Positions 18,212-27,913 of a stretch of 64,000 nt of DNA are shown piece by piece (the stretch's first letter is position 1; every line of letters starts with the position of its first letter). Under the pieces are notes generated by a model. That model saw only the letters and a program-made list of their open reading frames with translations, did no database searches and was not told the origin of the DNA. The position numbers and the translations under genes are program-made. The stretch spans positions 1 through 64,000 of the forward strand of contig JAHJLN010000057.1 of assembly GCA_018821715.1 (NCBI GenBank), in the 5' to 3' direction. The stretch is from Pseudomonadota bacterium (GTDB taxonomy: Bacteria > Desulfobacterota > Desulfobacteria > Desulfobacterales > Desulfobacteraceae).

Positions 18212-18964
18212 TTATAGGTTATTGTCAAATAATTGCCTTTTCTCAAGCAGGTCTGCATACTGTTTCGGTATGCCGGCCTCTTTCATCTTTTTTACAGCCG
18301 TTTGATAATCATAGGGTACAAACCTTGGTGCCACAGTCTCCTGCACGGAATCCCATATAATATATCTAGCTTCATTATAGCCGTCACGTGGCTGTCCTAC
18401 GCTACCGGTATTTATAATATATCTCCCGGCTTTTGCAAGAGAAACTGTTAATTTTATTAATATTTTCTTTTTTAAAACCCTTTGATCCAGCTCATATATC
18501 GCTGATTGATGGGTATGACCGACAAAGGTTATTTTTTGTTTTAACCGTTCCATGATACGGATTAATTGTTGCTCCGGGTGATTGAAAATATAGCTTGAAA
18601 TGGTGTCCGGCGGCACCCCATGAACAAATCGGCACCCGTATCGGACAAGGCAGGGTTGGAAACGTAAGATATATTGTTTTGCCTGATCAGACAGTTTTTT
18701 TTTGTTTATGACCAGGGCTTTTCTTGCAAAGGGATTAAAGGTTTTCAAATACGTTTCATCCAAAAGGGCAAGCTCATGGTTGCCAAGAACAGATGAAATA
18801 CCATGTCGTTTTAAATTTACAATTACCGCTTCAGGTTCCGGCCCGTATCCGATATTGTCACCCAAAGAAATAATATCATTGACCGATTGTTTTGAAATGT
18901 CATCCAGCACAGCCTGGAAGGCATCCATATTGCTGTGAATATCTGAAATAACCGCAAGTCTCAT
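18212..18964 (-). CDS. calcineurin-like metallophosphoesterase
   Basis: 250-residue phosphoesterase of the YfcE/MJ0936 type. The dinuclear metal site motifs are all present: SDIHSNMDA (residues 7-15), GDNIGYGPEP (about 37-46), GNHE (about 61-64), and GHTHQSAIYEL near residue 148. The family hydrolyses phosphodiesters such as cyclic nucleotides; the natural substrate is unknown. The ATG at 18962-18964 lies 6 bases after the hslO stop, so it is likely co-transcribed with it. Confidence 0.87.
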   Translation of the reverse strand: MRLAVISDIHSNMDAFQAVLDDISKQSVNDIISLGDNIGYGPEPEAVIVNLKRHGISSVLGNHELALLDETYLKTFNPFARKALVINKKKLSDQAKQYILRFQPCLVRYGCRFVHGVPPDTISSYIFNHPEQQLIRIMERLKQKITFVGHTHQSAIYELDQRVLKKKILIKLTVSLAKAGRYIINTGSVGQPRDGYNEARYIIWDSVQETVAPRFVPYDYQTAVKKMKEAGIPKQYADLLEKRQLFDNNL

Positions 18965-18970
18965 TGTGAT

Positions 18971-19897
18971 TTATTTTCCAAGCTTCAGCAGATCCTCCTT
19001 ACTGAAACAATAGGCTGAATTACAATGATGGCAGATCACCTCCACAGGGAATGGCCCGTTTTCCATCATATCCTTTTTTTCTTCTTTGGATAGATTTTTT
19101 AAATACCCTTGCATCCTGTCTTTGGAACATCTGCAAAAAAATTCCACCCTTCTGTTGTCTGAAAGCTTTGGTTCAAGGCGTAAAAACGCATTTTGGATAA
19201 CCGTTTCAGGTGGCTGCCCCTTGGCAAACGATTCCCCCAAAGAGTCCATGCCCTGGATTATTTTTTCAGCTTCAATCACCTTGGCTGGATCTGCCCCCGG
19301 AAGTGCCTGGAGAAAAATTCCCCCCGCACCCTTAACCTCTTCATTTTCATCAAAAAAAACACTGAGTTTAAATCCAGTGGGAAGCTGTTCTGATATTAAA
19401 AAATAATTGGCCAGGTCTTCTGCAATGCTGCCATGTTCAAGGGCTATCTGGCCGGAATAGGGTGTGGGTGCATTTTCCAGATATCTTGTCACTGTAAGAA
19501 AACCGGCACCAAAAAGTGTTGACAAATAATTGACCTTTTTTAGGTCTTGTACCTGGATGTGTTGTGTTTTCAGGTATCCTCTGACCTCTCCAAACATATT
19601 TGATTCAACATCAAGTCCCTTTACAGGTCCTGAACACTGGATACTCATGCTGATTCTGTCATTTTTATCTTTAAGACCGGATGACAAAAGGCTTGCCGCA
19701 ATATATGCCTGACCCAGCACCAGGGTTTCCAAAGGCCCCAGGTCATGATTTGCCCTCATCTCATTAACCATCCGGGTGGTATGGACAACAGCGCCCCTGA
19801 TCATCTTGTCAGCCATCATAAACCTGAAAACTCTATCTTTTGCCGAAGCCTTGAACTGCTCTTTTATGTCTTTATTAAAAATATCTTTTTTAATCAT
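18971..19897 (-). CDS. hslO: redox-regulated chaperone Hsp33
   Basis: Holdase chaperone switched on by oxidation. 308 residues: the N-terminal domain (DRVFRFMMADKMIRGAVVHTT, then GPLETLVLGQAYIAASLLSSGLK) is typical. The C-terminal zinc redox switch is present as FCRCSKDRM and CHHC, that is CxC followed by CxxC about 32 residues later, the four cysteines that hold zinc under reducing conditions. In a strict anaerobe it would protect against sudden oxygen exposure. It heads a minus-strand group with the phosphoesterase; 145 bases separate it from comM. Confidence 0.94.
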   Translation of the reverse strand: MIKKDIFNKDIKEQFKASAKDRVFRFMMADKMIRGAVVHTTRMVNEMRANHDLGPLETLVLGQAYIAASLLSSGLKDKNDRISMSIQCSGPVKGLDVESNMFGEVRGYLKTQHIQVQDLKKVNYLSTLFGAGFLTVTRYLENAPTPYSGQIALEHGSIAEDLANYFLISEQLPTGFKLSVFFDENEEVKGAGGIFLQALPGADPAKVIEAEKIIQGMDSLGESFAKGQPPETVIQNAFLRLEPKLSDNRRVEFFCRCSKDRMQGYLKNLSKEEKKDMMENGPFPVEVICHHCNSAYCFSKEDLLKLGK

Positions 19898-20042
19898 GTA
19901 AATATCTTCTTTAGGGTTGAGGGTTATCTAAAACACGCCTTGTGATACGGTGACCCCTGTTATTATAAATATTAGATCCTTAATGTAAACATGGATTCCA
20001 AGATTATTATCATTTTCAAAACCTTTATTTTTATACTCTTTC

Positions 20043-21575
20043 TTAAAAAGACCCCCTGTCAAAACTTCTGTACTGGATGGCTTCGGCAAGATGATGCCGT
20101 TCAATTTCAGGGGCATTTTCCAAATCTGCAATGGTCCTTCCCACCCGTATAACAGAATGGCAGGCCCTTACCGAAAAGCCAAGAACATCAACAGCCTGTT
20201 CAAGAAGTTTTTCGCATTCAACATCCAGGTGGCAGAATTTTTTCAAATGGCGGCTGTTCATTCTTGCATTGCCGTGTAAAGATAATTTTGAAAGCCTTTT
20301 ATTTTGAATCTTACGAGCCGTATCAACCCTTTTTCTTATCGCAGCTGAGGTCTTATCATCGGGTTTTGCCGATAAGTCCTTATACTCAACTCTTGGAACG
20401 TCTATTTGAATATCAATCCTGTCAAGAAGCGGTCCTGAAATTTTCGATCGATATTTTTGAACCTGGGGTGCTGTGCAAATGCATTTCCCCATGGGATCGG
20501 ACAAATATCCGCAGGGGCAGGGATTCATGGCTGCCACCAGCATGAATCGCGACGGAAAGGTGGCTTTCATTCCGGCCCGGGAAATGGAAACCTTTCCATC
20601 TTCAAGGGGTTGCCTTAACACCTCCAACACATTTTTTTTAAACTCAGGCAATTCATCTAAAAAAAGCACGCCATTATGGGCCAGGCTTATTTCACCGGGA
20701 ACAGGCTTTGACCCTCCACCCACAAGGCCTGCATCTGAAATCGTATGGTGGGGGGATCGAAACGGCCTTGAAAAAAAAACTGCCTTTTGATCTTCAACCA
20801 ATCCCATAACAGAATGAATTCTTGTAACCTCAATGGCTTCTTCAAAGGTCAGCTCAGGCAGAATGGTCGGCAGCCGTTTTGCCAGCATGCTTTTCCCTGA
20901 TCCCGGCGGTCCTGTCATTAAAACGCTGTGGAACCCTGCCGCAGCGATTTCCATGGCCCTTTTGGCATTGGGCTGACCCCTGACATCAGAGAAATCCATT
21001 CCATAGGCAGTCCCACCTGAACTTTTTGGTTGTATCGGGTCCATATGATAGGGTTCAATCCTGACAAATCCTGAAAAAAAATCAACAATTTGCGACAGGC
21101 TTTTTACCGGCAGCACATCAATACCCTTCACCATGGCAGCTTCATCTGCATTTTCAAAAGGGATGATAATCCCCTTGTACCCATTTTCTTTTGCTGCCAG
21201 GGCAAAGGGGAGGACTGCCTTTACAGGCTTTACTTTCCCGTCAAGGGAAAGTTCACCAGATATAAGATATGCACTTACCTGATCTGAAACAATACGCTTA
21301 GAGGCAACCAGAATACCGATGGCAATGGGCAGATCAAATCCTGTTCCTTCCTTTTTTACATCAGCAGGTGCGAGATTGACCACAAGACGTTCCATCGGGA
21401 AGGTATACCCTGAATTTTTTATTGCGGTTTTAACCCGATCCTTGCTTTCCCTGACAGATATTTCCGGCAACCCGACAATATTAAAGACCGGGAGACCATA
21501 GGAAATGTCCACTTCAACTTCAACAATAAATCCATCAATCCCTGTTACTGAGCAAGAGCCTACTTTTGCAAGCAA
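20043..21575 (-). CDS. comM: YifB/ComM-family Mg-chelatase-like AAA ATPase
   Basis: 510-residue AAA+ protein with three parts: an N-terminal Lon-protease-like domain (SCSVTGIDGFIVEVEVDISYGLPVFNIVGLP), the AAA core with Walker A GPPGSGKSMLAKR near residue 220 and Walker B VLFLDELPEF, and a C-terminal Mg-chelatase-like helical domain (RVGRTIADLE). In naturally competent bacteria ComM is a branch-migration helicase for recombination of incoming DNA; in others its role is unproven. It is a single minus-strand gene, divergent from lpxC. Confidence 0.93.
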   Translation of the reverse strand: MLAKVGSCSVTGIDGFIVEVEVDISYGLPVFNIVGLPEISVRESKDRVKTAIKNSGYTFPMERLVVNLAPADVKKEGTGFDLPIAIGILVASKRIVSDQVSAYLISGELSLDGKVKPVKAVLPFALAAKENGYKGIIIPFENADEAAMVKGIDVLPVKSLSQIVDFFSGFVRIEPYHMDPIQPKSSGGTAYGMDFSDVRGQPNAKRAMEIAAAGFHSVLMTGPPGSGKSMLAKRLPTILPELTFEEAIEVTRIHSVMGLVEDQKAVFFSRPFRSPHHTISDAGLVGGGSKPVPGEISLAHNGVLFLDELPEFKKNVLEVLRQPLEDGKVSISRAGMKATFPSRFMLVAAMNPCPCGYLSDPMGKCICTAPQVQKYRSKISGPLLDRIDIQIDVPRVEYKDLSAKPDDKTSAAIRKRVDTARKIQNKRLSKLSLHGNARMNSRHLKKFCHLDVECEKLLEQAVDVLGFSVRACHSVIRVGRTIADLENAPEIERHHLAEAIQYRSFDRGSF

Positions 21576-21764
21576 TTATACTCCTTTTCAAACTGTTACC
21601 CTGCGGTTTTACAATTTTTTACAATATTTGCGTTTACTTATCTCTATCAAAAAACAAGAATGAACCAAAGATTTTTTTCATTTGCTTTGCTTTATGTATT
21701 AAAATCAGATATATATAGCAAACAAAATTTTAAGTTTACCCTTAATGATGAACCCAAATAGAAT

Positions 21765-22634
21765 ATGACCAGATTTTTATTACAAAGAACGCTGTCACAA
21801 AAGGTCTCTGCTTCAGGGACCGGGGTACACTCGGGAAAGCAAACACATCTTACCATAAAACCTGCACCTGAGAACCACGGCATTAAATTCAGGCGGGTTG
21901 ATCTGCCGGGCACCCAGGATATCCAGGCCCTTTTCAAACTTGTTGTAGATACCAGCCTTGCAACGGTACTTGGAATCAATGGCGCCATTGTATCAACAAT
22001 TGAACATTTAATGGCCAGTTTTGCAGGCCTTGGAATTGATAATGCCCTGGTGGAAATAGATGACTATGAAATTCCCATTATGGACGGCAGTGCCAAAGTT
22101 TTTACTCAACTTATTGAGGCTGCAGGGATTGTAGAGCAAGCAGCCCCCAAACATTTTTTAATTGTAAACAAACCCATTAAAGTAATTGATAATGACAAGT
22201 CCGTAGCAGTGTATCCGGAACCGTGTTTTAAAATAACCTGTAACATTGAGTTTGGGCATGCTTTAATTGGAAAACAAACCATTACATTTGACCGGGCTAA
22301 AAATAATTTCAACAAAGAAATCAGTCGGGCCAGAACTTTTGGGTTTATCCAGGACCTGGAATTGTTAAGAAAATTCAGCCTTGGCAAAGGCGGAAGTCTT
22401 GACAATGCCATCATTATTGATAAAGATAGAATTTTAAATAAAGAAGGGCTAAGATATCCTGATGAATTTGTCAGACACAAACTCTTAGACAGCCTTGGAG
22501 ATTTTTCCCTGCTTGGCATGCCCATCCAGGGACATATTGTTACCCACAAATCAGGGCATACCCTGAATCATTTATTTATTGAAAAATTTTTAGAAAACAA
22601 GGATGCCTGGGAAACAGGTCCGGCAAAAATTTAA
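21765..22634 (+). CDS. lpxC: UDP-3-O-acyl-N-acetylglucosamine deacetylase
   Basis: Committed zinc-dependent step of lipid A synthesis, so the cell has an LPS outer membrane. 289 residues. The zinc ligands and catalytic residues are visible: the first histidine in STIEHLMASFAGLGIDN (about residue 79), then H and D in RHKLLDSLGD (about 240-249), and the C-terminal general acid/base histidine in HKSGHTLNH (about 264-272). The gene begins a plus-strand group with the DUF4390 protein and an NtrY-like kinase. The 189-base gap to comM is A/T-rich and must hold both promoters. Confidence 0.96.
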   Translation: MTRFLLQRTLSQKVSASGTGVHSGKQTHLTIKPAPENHGIKFRRVDLPGTQDIQALFKLVVDTSLATVLGINGAIVSTIEHLMASFAGLGIDNALVEIDDYEIPIMDGSAKVFTQLIEAAGIVEQAAPKHFLIVNKPIKVIDNDKSVAVYPEPCFKITCNIEFGHALIGKQTITFDRAKNNFNKEISRARTFGFIQDLELLRKFSLGKGGSLDNAIIIDKDRILNKEGLRYPDEFVRHKLLDSLGDFSLLGMPIQGHIVTHKSGHTLNHLFIEKFLENKDAWETGPAKI

Positions 22635-22651
22635 ATGATGTTTTTATACAT

Positions 22652-23242
22652 ATGATGCAAACTTCCTTTTATAAAACAATACTGACACTAGTTGTGTCAG
22701 TGTGTATTGTGCTGTATCTTTTGGTGCCTTCTTTAGCATCTTCATCTGAAGAATCCCCAGTGATTGAAAACATAAAACTTGCAAACACCAGAGATGATCT
22801 CTTAACCTATTTTGATGTAAAAAAGGCGTTTACAGAGAAGATAAATCAGGCGGTCCTCAATGGTATTCCAACCACGTTTTCATTTTATATTACACTGCAT
22901 AAAACAAATGGTTCATGGTTTGATAAAAAAATATCCGACATTCAGATCAAATCCACACTAAGGTATAATCCCCTGAAAAAAGAATTCTCTGTTTTGCGTG
23001 CCTGGAAAAATGAAAACGCCGTTGTTACACAGTCATTTGAAGAAGCAAAAGCCTTGATGACGGAAATTGATAATTTAAAAATCATTGCCTTGAATCGACT
23101 TGTCAAGGGAGATAAATACCAACTCGGAATCAAGGCCAAGCTTGACAAAGTCACCCTACCCTTATCGCTTCATTATGTGTTCTTTTTTGTCTCTTTTTGG
23201 GATTTTGAAACAAACTGGTATTTAATTAATTTTACCTATTAA
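22652..23242 (+). CDS. DUF4390 family protein, exported
   Basis: 196 residues with an N-terminal signal or anchor segment (residues 8-30, ILTLVVSVCIVLYLLVPSLA). The soluble part has the DUF4390 pattern IENIKLANTRDDLLTYFDVKKAFTE and the closing LHYVFFFVSFWDFETNWYLINF. Function unknown. Members of this family sit directly before NtrY-like sensor kinases in several deltaproteobacteria, as here (the kinase starts about 28 bases later), which suggests it serves the periplasmic or membrane side of that sensor. Confidence 0.85.
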   Translation: MMQTSFYKTILTLVVSVCIVLYLLVPSLASSSEESPVIENIKLANTRDDLLTYFDVKKAFTEKINQAVLNGIPTTFSFYITLHKTNGSWFDKKISDIQIKSTLRYNPLKKEFSVLRAWKNENAVVTQSFEEAKALMTEIDNLKIIALNRLVKGDKYQLGIKAKLDKVTLPLSLHYVFFFVSFWDFETNWYLINFTY

Positions 23243-23270
23243 TGCGCAATGCATCTTAATCTTGCCTGAA

Positions 23271-25490
23271 ATGAATCATATGTCTGAATCAAAACATTCA
23301 AAAGACGAGCAGGCCAGAAAAAAAAAAGAAGGTATTTTAATTCTCGTTATCCTTATTACGGTCGGGATTCTAACTTTTATTGAAACCCGGGTCACCGATT
23401 TCGGCAGCGATTTTCCCCTATCCAGTACGGTATTGATGTTTATTTTAATCAACACCAATTTATTGCTGTTGCTTGCACTGCTCTTGCTGGTCTTTCGAAA
23501 TCTTGCAAAATTGTATTATGAAAAAAAGAATAATATTTTAGGATCTAAACTCAAAACCCGGCTGGTTGCCGCCTTTATTGTACTTGCACTTTTGCCGACA
23601 ACGGTTCTCTTCTTTTTTTCCATTCATTTTATTTCTACCAGCATTGCTTTCTGGTTTAATACCCCGGTTGAACAGACCCTCAACAGTTCATTGGCTGTCG
23701 GCCAGAAATTGTATGAATATATTGAAGAAAAAAATGAATTCTTTGCTAAAAGAGCAGCGTTTCAAATAGATTCCAGAAAGCTTTTAGACAAAGAAAACGA
23801 AAATAAGCTGACCCGTTATTCCCAGGTCATACAACGGGCATTTAACCGACATGCAGTTGAGATTTATACACCCGATGCCAAGCGTGTCAGCCTTTCTCTG
23901 GCAAATGAACTGGAAAGTCTTCATTTCGGCCTTTTAACCAGTAATGATTTGACCGACATCCCTTTTGGACAGAACACCCACACGATTTCACAGAATATCA
24001 AAGAAGGAGAATTCTTAAGGACCATTGCGGTTATTCCTTTTGGCTCTGATCCGAAAAAAGCCAAGGCGTTTATCGTCATTACCACCCTGGTATCACCTGA
24101 ACTGTCCCAAAACCTGCAGGCCATTCTAAAAGGGATAGAAGAATACCATCAGCTTAAAATGGCAAAAAAACCGGCACAGATATCCTATTATATTGCGCTT
24201 TCAATTGTTGCGCTTCTGGTTGTTTTCTGTGCTATCTGGTTCGGGTTTCAACTGGCAAAATCCATTACCATCCCCATAATGAAATTTGCAGAAGGAACTC
24301 AACGGGTAACGGATGGAGACTTAAACTATCAAATTGATTTTCAAACAGATGATGAAATCGGGACCCTGATAAAGTCTTTTAATTCAATGACCCGGCAGCT
24401 TGCCACAGGCAGGGAACAGATTGCGCTTTCCGGTGAAATGCTCAGGCAACAGAATGCCGAACTTGAAAAAAGTCGTCAATACATTGAAATTGTATTGGAA
24501 AATATTTCTGCGGGTGTGATCTCCATTGACAATAAGGGAACCATTACGACCATTAACAAGGCAGCAGAATCCTTGCTGGATATTAACAGCCACAATATTT
24601 TAAACCAAAACTTTAAAGATGTTTTAAAAGACGAATATTTACAGATTGCAGACAAGATTTATCATCAAGTGTCCCAGGGCGAGGAAACGCTTGAGATGCC
24701 CCTTTCCGCAACAGTTTCAGGTACCCCGAAGCATTTTTCCTTAAATTTTAATGCCTTAAAAAATGATCAGGGAAAAAATATCGGGTCCGTACTGGTGTTT
24801 GATGACGTCACCGAACTTGAAAAAGCTCAGCGAGTCGCCGCCTGGAGAGAGGTTGCCAGAAGAATCGCCCATGAAGTCAAAAACCCTTTGACACCCATAA
24901 AACTATCTGCTCAGCGGCTGAAACGCAAGTACGGTCATAAGATTAATGATCAGATTTTTAACAATTGTGCAGACACCATTGTGGAACACGTGGACCTGAT
25001 TAAAAATCTTGTCAATCAGTTTGCCGCTTTTGCCAAATTCCCGGATGCAAACATTGTCCAATGCAGGATTGAAAATATTATTCTTGAAACCATTGCACTG
25101 TACCGCGAAGGCCTTGAAAAAGTGGATATCAGATCCAGGTTTGCAGAGAATATCCCGGTACTAAAACTGGGCCATCAGCATATGAAACAGGCATTTATCA
25201 ACCTGATTGACAATGCCGTGTATGCGATAAATAAAGACGGCATGATTCTGATTGATGTCTCTTATGATGAGATTTTAAAAATTGTGAGAATTGAAATTGC
25301 CGACAATGGCAAAGGGATCTCGGATAAAGAAAAAACTCGATTGTTTGAACCTTATTTTTCCACTAAGAAATCAGGGATGGGACTTGGCCTTGCCATTGTC
25401 AACTCTATCATTTCCGACCATAATGGTGTAATAAGGGTTCAGGATAATAAACCTAAGGGTGCAAAATTCATCATTGAATTGCCCACATGA
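23271..25490 (+). CDS. NtrY-like sensor histidine kinase
   Basis: About 739 residues; the start is taken at the ATG at 23271, with the ATG at 23280 equally possible and no strong ribosome site for either. Three membrane helices in the first 115 residues, a periplasmic or membrane-proximal sensor region, a further helix near 305-325, HAMP (about 325-378), PAS (about 400-500, ISAGVISIDNKGTITTIN), then HisKA with the phospho-histidine in RRIAHEVKNPLTPIKLSAQRL near residue 535 and HATPase with NLIDNAVYAI, DNGKGIS and GMGLGLAIVNSI. It is paired with the response regulator 33 bases downstream. NtrYX systems sense nitrogen or redox state in other proteobacteria; the signal here is unknown. Confidence 0.92.
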   Translation: MNHMSESKHSKDEQARKKKEGILILVILITVGILTFIETRVTDFGSDFPLSSTVLMFILINTNLLLLLALLLLVFRNLAKLYYEKKNNILGSKLKTRLVAAFIVLALLPTTVLFFFSIHFISTSIAFWFNTPVEQTLNSSLAVGQKLYEYIEEKNEFFAKRAAFQIDSRKLLDKENENKLTRYSQVIQRAFNRHAVEIYTPDAKRVSLSLANELESLHFGLLTSNDLTDIPFGQNTHTISQNIKEGEFLRTIAVIPFGSDPKKAKAFIVITTLVSPELSQNLQAILKGIEEYHQLKMAKKPAQISYYIALSIVALLVVFCAIWFGFQLAKSITIPIMKFAEGTQRVTDGDLNYQIDFQTDDEIGTLIKSFNSMTRQLATGREQIALSGEMLRQQNAELEKSRQYIEIVLENISAGVISIDNKGTITTINKAAESLLDINSHNILNQNFKDVLKDEYLQIADKIYHQVSQGEETLEMPLSATVSGTPKHFSLNFNALKNDQGKNIGSVLVFDDVTELEKAQRVAAWREVARRIAHEVKNPLTPIKLSAQRLKRKYGHKINDQIFNNCADTIVEHVDLIKNLVNQFAAFAKFPDANIVQCRIENIILETIALYREGLEKVDIRSRFAENIPVLKLGHQHMKQAFINLIDNAVYAINKDGMILIDVSYDEILKIVRIEIADNGKGISDKEKTRLFEPYFSTKKSGMGLGLAIVNSIISDHNGVIRVQDNKPKGAKFIIELPT

Positions 25491-25523
25491 AAATTTTAAT
25501 GATAACAGGAGAAAAAACATTCT

Positions 25524-26849
25524 ATGTATCCTGCAGTTTTGATTGTTGATGATGAGACAACCATCATAGACTCCCTTGAAGGAATTCTGTCAGACGACGG
25601 ATTTGAAGTCATGCATGCCTTTAACGGGTATGAAGCATTAAAAAAAATTGAAACCGAATCCCCTGACATTGTTCTTTTAGATATCTGGATGCCGGGAATG
25701 GATGGAATAGAAACCTTAAAGGAAATTAAAAAAATAGCGCCCAATCTTCCGGTGGTGATGATTACAGGCCACGGAACCATTGAATCTGCTGTTGATGCCA
25801 CAAAATCAGGCGCCTACGATTTCCTTGAAAAACCGTTATCCATAGACAAGGTAATGGTTACCATCAATAATGCCTTAAACTTTAGAAAACTTGAAGAAGA
25901 AAATTTATACTTACGTAAAAAGAGTATTGAAAAAAATTCCATTACCGGGACCAGTGGTGCTGTTCAAAAGCTATACGGAGAAATTATGAGTGCAGCACCA
26001 ACAGAGGCCTCTATCCTGATTACAGGAGAAAACGGCACCGGAAAAGAGATGGTTGCAAGAACCATTCATCAGTTCAGCTCAAGGCCGGAACAGCCCTTTA
26101 TCATCATTAACTGTGCCGCCATCCCTGAAGAAAATCTGGACAGTGAACTTTTTGGTCATGAAAAAGGGGCTTTTGAAGAAGCCAAGTCAAAAAACAAAGG
26201 CAAATTTGAACTGGCTTCAGGCGGAACTCTTTTTCTTGATGAAATCGGGGATATGAATATCAATACCCAGGCCAAAATCTTAAGAGCCCTTGAGTCAAAG
26301 ACCTTCCAGCGAATCGGTGGCGGAAGGACCCTTCACATGGATGTCCGTCTGATTGCGTCATCCAATAAAAACCTTGAAAAAGAGATTGAAGCCGGCAATT
26401 TCAGGAAAGACCTGTTTTACAGGCTGAATGTAATCCCCATTCATGTCCCGCCGTTAAGGGATAGAAAACAAGATATCCCAATGCTCGTGGATTCGTTTCT
26501 TGAAAAATTATCCAAACAGGCATCAGGAAAAAAGAAAACCATATCTGAAAATGCCATGAACCTTCTTATTGACTATGAATGGCAGGGCAATGTCAGGGAA
26601 TTGAAAAATCTTCTGGAAAGACTTTCAATCATGGTTAAAAACGATCGGATTGGTGTGGCGGATATCCCCGAACCCTACAGCCCTAAATTCAAACCTGTCG
26701 AATTGATCGAAGAAGACCTTGGCCAGGCTAAAAAACAGTTTGAAAAACAATTTATACAGCAGCGGTTATCCCTGGAGGGAGGGGATCTGGCATCTGCAGC
26801 CAAAAAGCTTGGAATTTCTGTAAAATATATTAAGAAAAGCATTTCATAA
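25524..26849 (+). CDS. NtrX-like response regulator with AAA+ domain, GAFTGA motif altered
   Basis: 441 residues after AGGAG. A receiver domain (1-120, VDDET, phospho-aspartate in LLDIWMPGMDG near residue 55, K in LEKPLS), a sigma-54-type AAA+ domain with Walker A GENGTGKE (about 168-175), Walker B GGTLFLDEIGD and RLNVIPIHVPPLRDR, and a short Fis-like helix-turn-helix at the end. The loop that touches sigma-54 normally reads GAFTGA; here it is GAFEEA, and the C-terminal helix stops a few residues early (KYIKKSIS). It probably does not activate sigma-54 promoters in the usual way and may act as a simple DNA-binding repressor or activator. Confidence 0.9.
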   Translation: MYPAVLIVDDETTIIDSLEGILSDDGFEVMHAFNGYEALKKIETESPDIVLLDIWMPGMDGIETLKEIKKIAPNLPVVMITGHGTIESAVDATKSGAYDFLEKPLSIDKVMVTINNALNFRKLEEENLYLRKKSIEKNSITGTSGAVQKLYGEIMSAAPTEASILITGENGTGKEMVARTIHQFSSRPEQPFIIINCAAIPEENLDSELFGHEKGAFEEAKSKNKGKFELASGGTLFLDEIGDMNINTQAKILRALESKTFQRIGGGRTLHMDVRLIASSNKNLEKEIEAGNFRKDLFYRLNVIPIHVPPLRDRKQDIPMLVDSFLEKLSKQASGKKKTISENAMNLLIDYEWQGNVRELKNLLERLSIMVKNDRIGVADIPEPYSPKFKPVELIEEDLGQAKKQFEKQFIQQRLSLEGGDLASAAKKLGISVKYIKKSIS

Positions 26850-26854
26850 CCGTT

Positions 26855-27397
26855 ATGAGAATTATCAGCGGCAGTTGTAAAGGCCGAAAACTTTGCAAGC
26901 TTAAAGGTCTGCAGATCCGCCCCACATCCGACCGGGTAAGAGAAGCTGTTTTTAACATCCTGGGACAGAGGGTCAAGAACGCCACCGTGCTTGATCTGTT
27001 TGCCGGAAGCGGCGCCCTGGGCATTGAAGCCTTAAGCCGGGGGGCTTCTCATGCCACATTTATTGATCTTGCCTGTGATGTTATTCTTGAAAACCTTAAC
27101 CGCTGTCGATTTGAAGAAAAAGCCACGGTTCTCTCTTATGACCTCATAAAGGGAATCATACCCAAAAGCCTTAAGGGACAGATTTTTGATCTTATCTTCA
27201 TTGATCCGCCATATGGGAAAGGGTATATTGAACACATCCTTGAAAAAGAGTCCTTTGCTGACCTGCTCAATGAGAATGGGGTCATAATTGCTGAACAACC
27301 CTGCAAGGAAAGCCTTCAAATTAACTGTTCAGCCCTTGACATTTATCGTCAAAAAAAATACTCAAAGACAATTATTTCCTTTATAAACAAAATTTAA
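26855..27397 (+). CDS. rsmD: 16S rRNA (guanine(966)-N2)-methyltransferase
   Basis: 180 residues. The SAM site DLFAGSGALGIEALSRGA (about 47-64) and the catalytic IDPPYGKGY (about 115-123) are the RsmD signatures, and the start MRIISGSCKGRKL is typical. It methylates G966 of 16S rRNA in the small subunit. It begins 5 bases after the NtrX-like stop codon and is followed 18 bases later by coaD, the same order found in many bacteria. Confidence 0.94.
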   Translation: MRIISGSCKGRKLCKLKGLQIRPTSDRVREAVFNILGQRVKNATVLDLFAGSGALGIEALSRGASHATFIDLACDVILENLNRCRFEEKATVLSYDLIKGIIPKSLKGQIFDLIFIDPPYGKGYIEHILEKESFADLLNENGVIIAEQPCKESLQINCSALDIYRQKKYSKTIISFINKI

Positions 27398-27415
27398 AAC
27401 AAGGATGGCGCATCA

Positions 27416-27910
27416 ATGGCTGATAAAATTGCAATTTACCCGGGCTCTTTTGATCCCTTAACAAATGGACATATTGATATTATTGAACGGGCCCTGGATA
27501 TTTTTGATCAGGTGATTATTGCCGTTTTACATAACCCTTCGAAAAAAGCATTGTTTACCATGGATGAAAGGGTTGCCATGATCAAGCAAAGCTTTAACGG
27601 TAAAAGATCCGTGCTTGTGGATTCTTTTGGCGGACTTCTTGTGGATTATGCAAAAATGAAAAATGCTGTGGCCATTATCCGGGGAATGAGGGCTCTTTCT
27701 GATTTTGAAAGTGAATTCCAGATGGCCTTGATGAACAGAAAATTAAACAAGGAGATACAGTCGGTATTTCTTATGACCGGATTCAGATGGATTTTCACAA
27801 GTTCTTCCATTATCAAGGAAGCGGCACAATTTGGCGGAGATATCAGCGATATGGTCCCCAAAGCCGTCAAACTGAAATTAATGGAAAAATTTCCAAAGAT
27901 AAAGGACTAA
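27416..27910 (+). CDS. coaD: phosphopantetheine adenylyltransferase
   Basis: Penultimate step of coenzyme A synthesis. 164 residues with the nucleotidyltransferase motif YPGSFDPLTNGHIDII (residues 8-23), the substrate residues in IIRGMRALSDFESEFQMALMNR, and the second nucleotide motif FTSSSIIKEAAQFGGDIS in place of the more common ISST form. Length is normal. It is the third gene of the ntrX-rsmD-coaD run and is followed 3 bases later by a LysR gene. Confidence 0.96.
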   Translation: MADKIAIYPGSFDPLTNGHIDIIERALDIFDQVIIAVLHNPSKKALFTMDERVAMIKQSFNGKRSVLVDSFGGLLVDYAKMKNAVAIIRGMRALSDFESEFQMALMNRKLNKEIQSVFLMTGFRWIFTSSSIIKEAAQFGGDISDMVPKAVKLKLMEKFPKIKD

Positions 27911-27913
27911 AAA

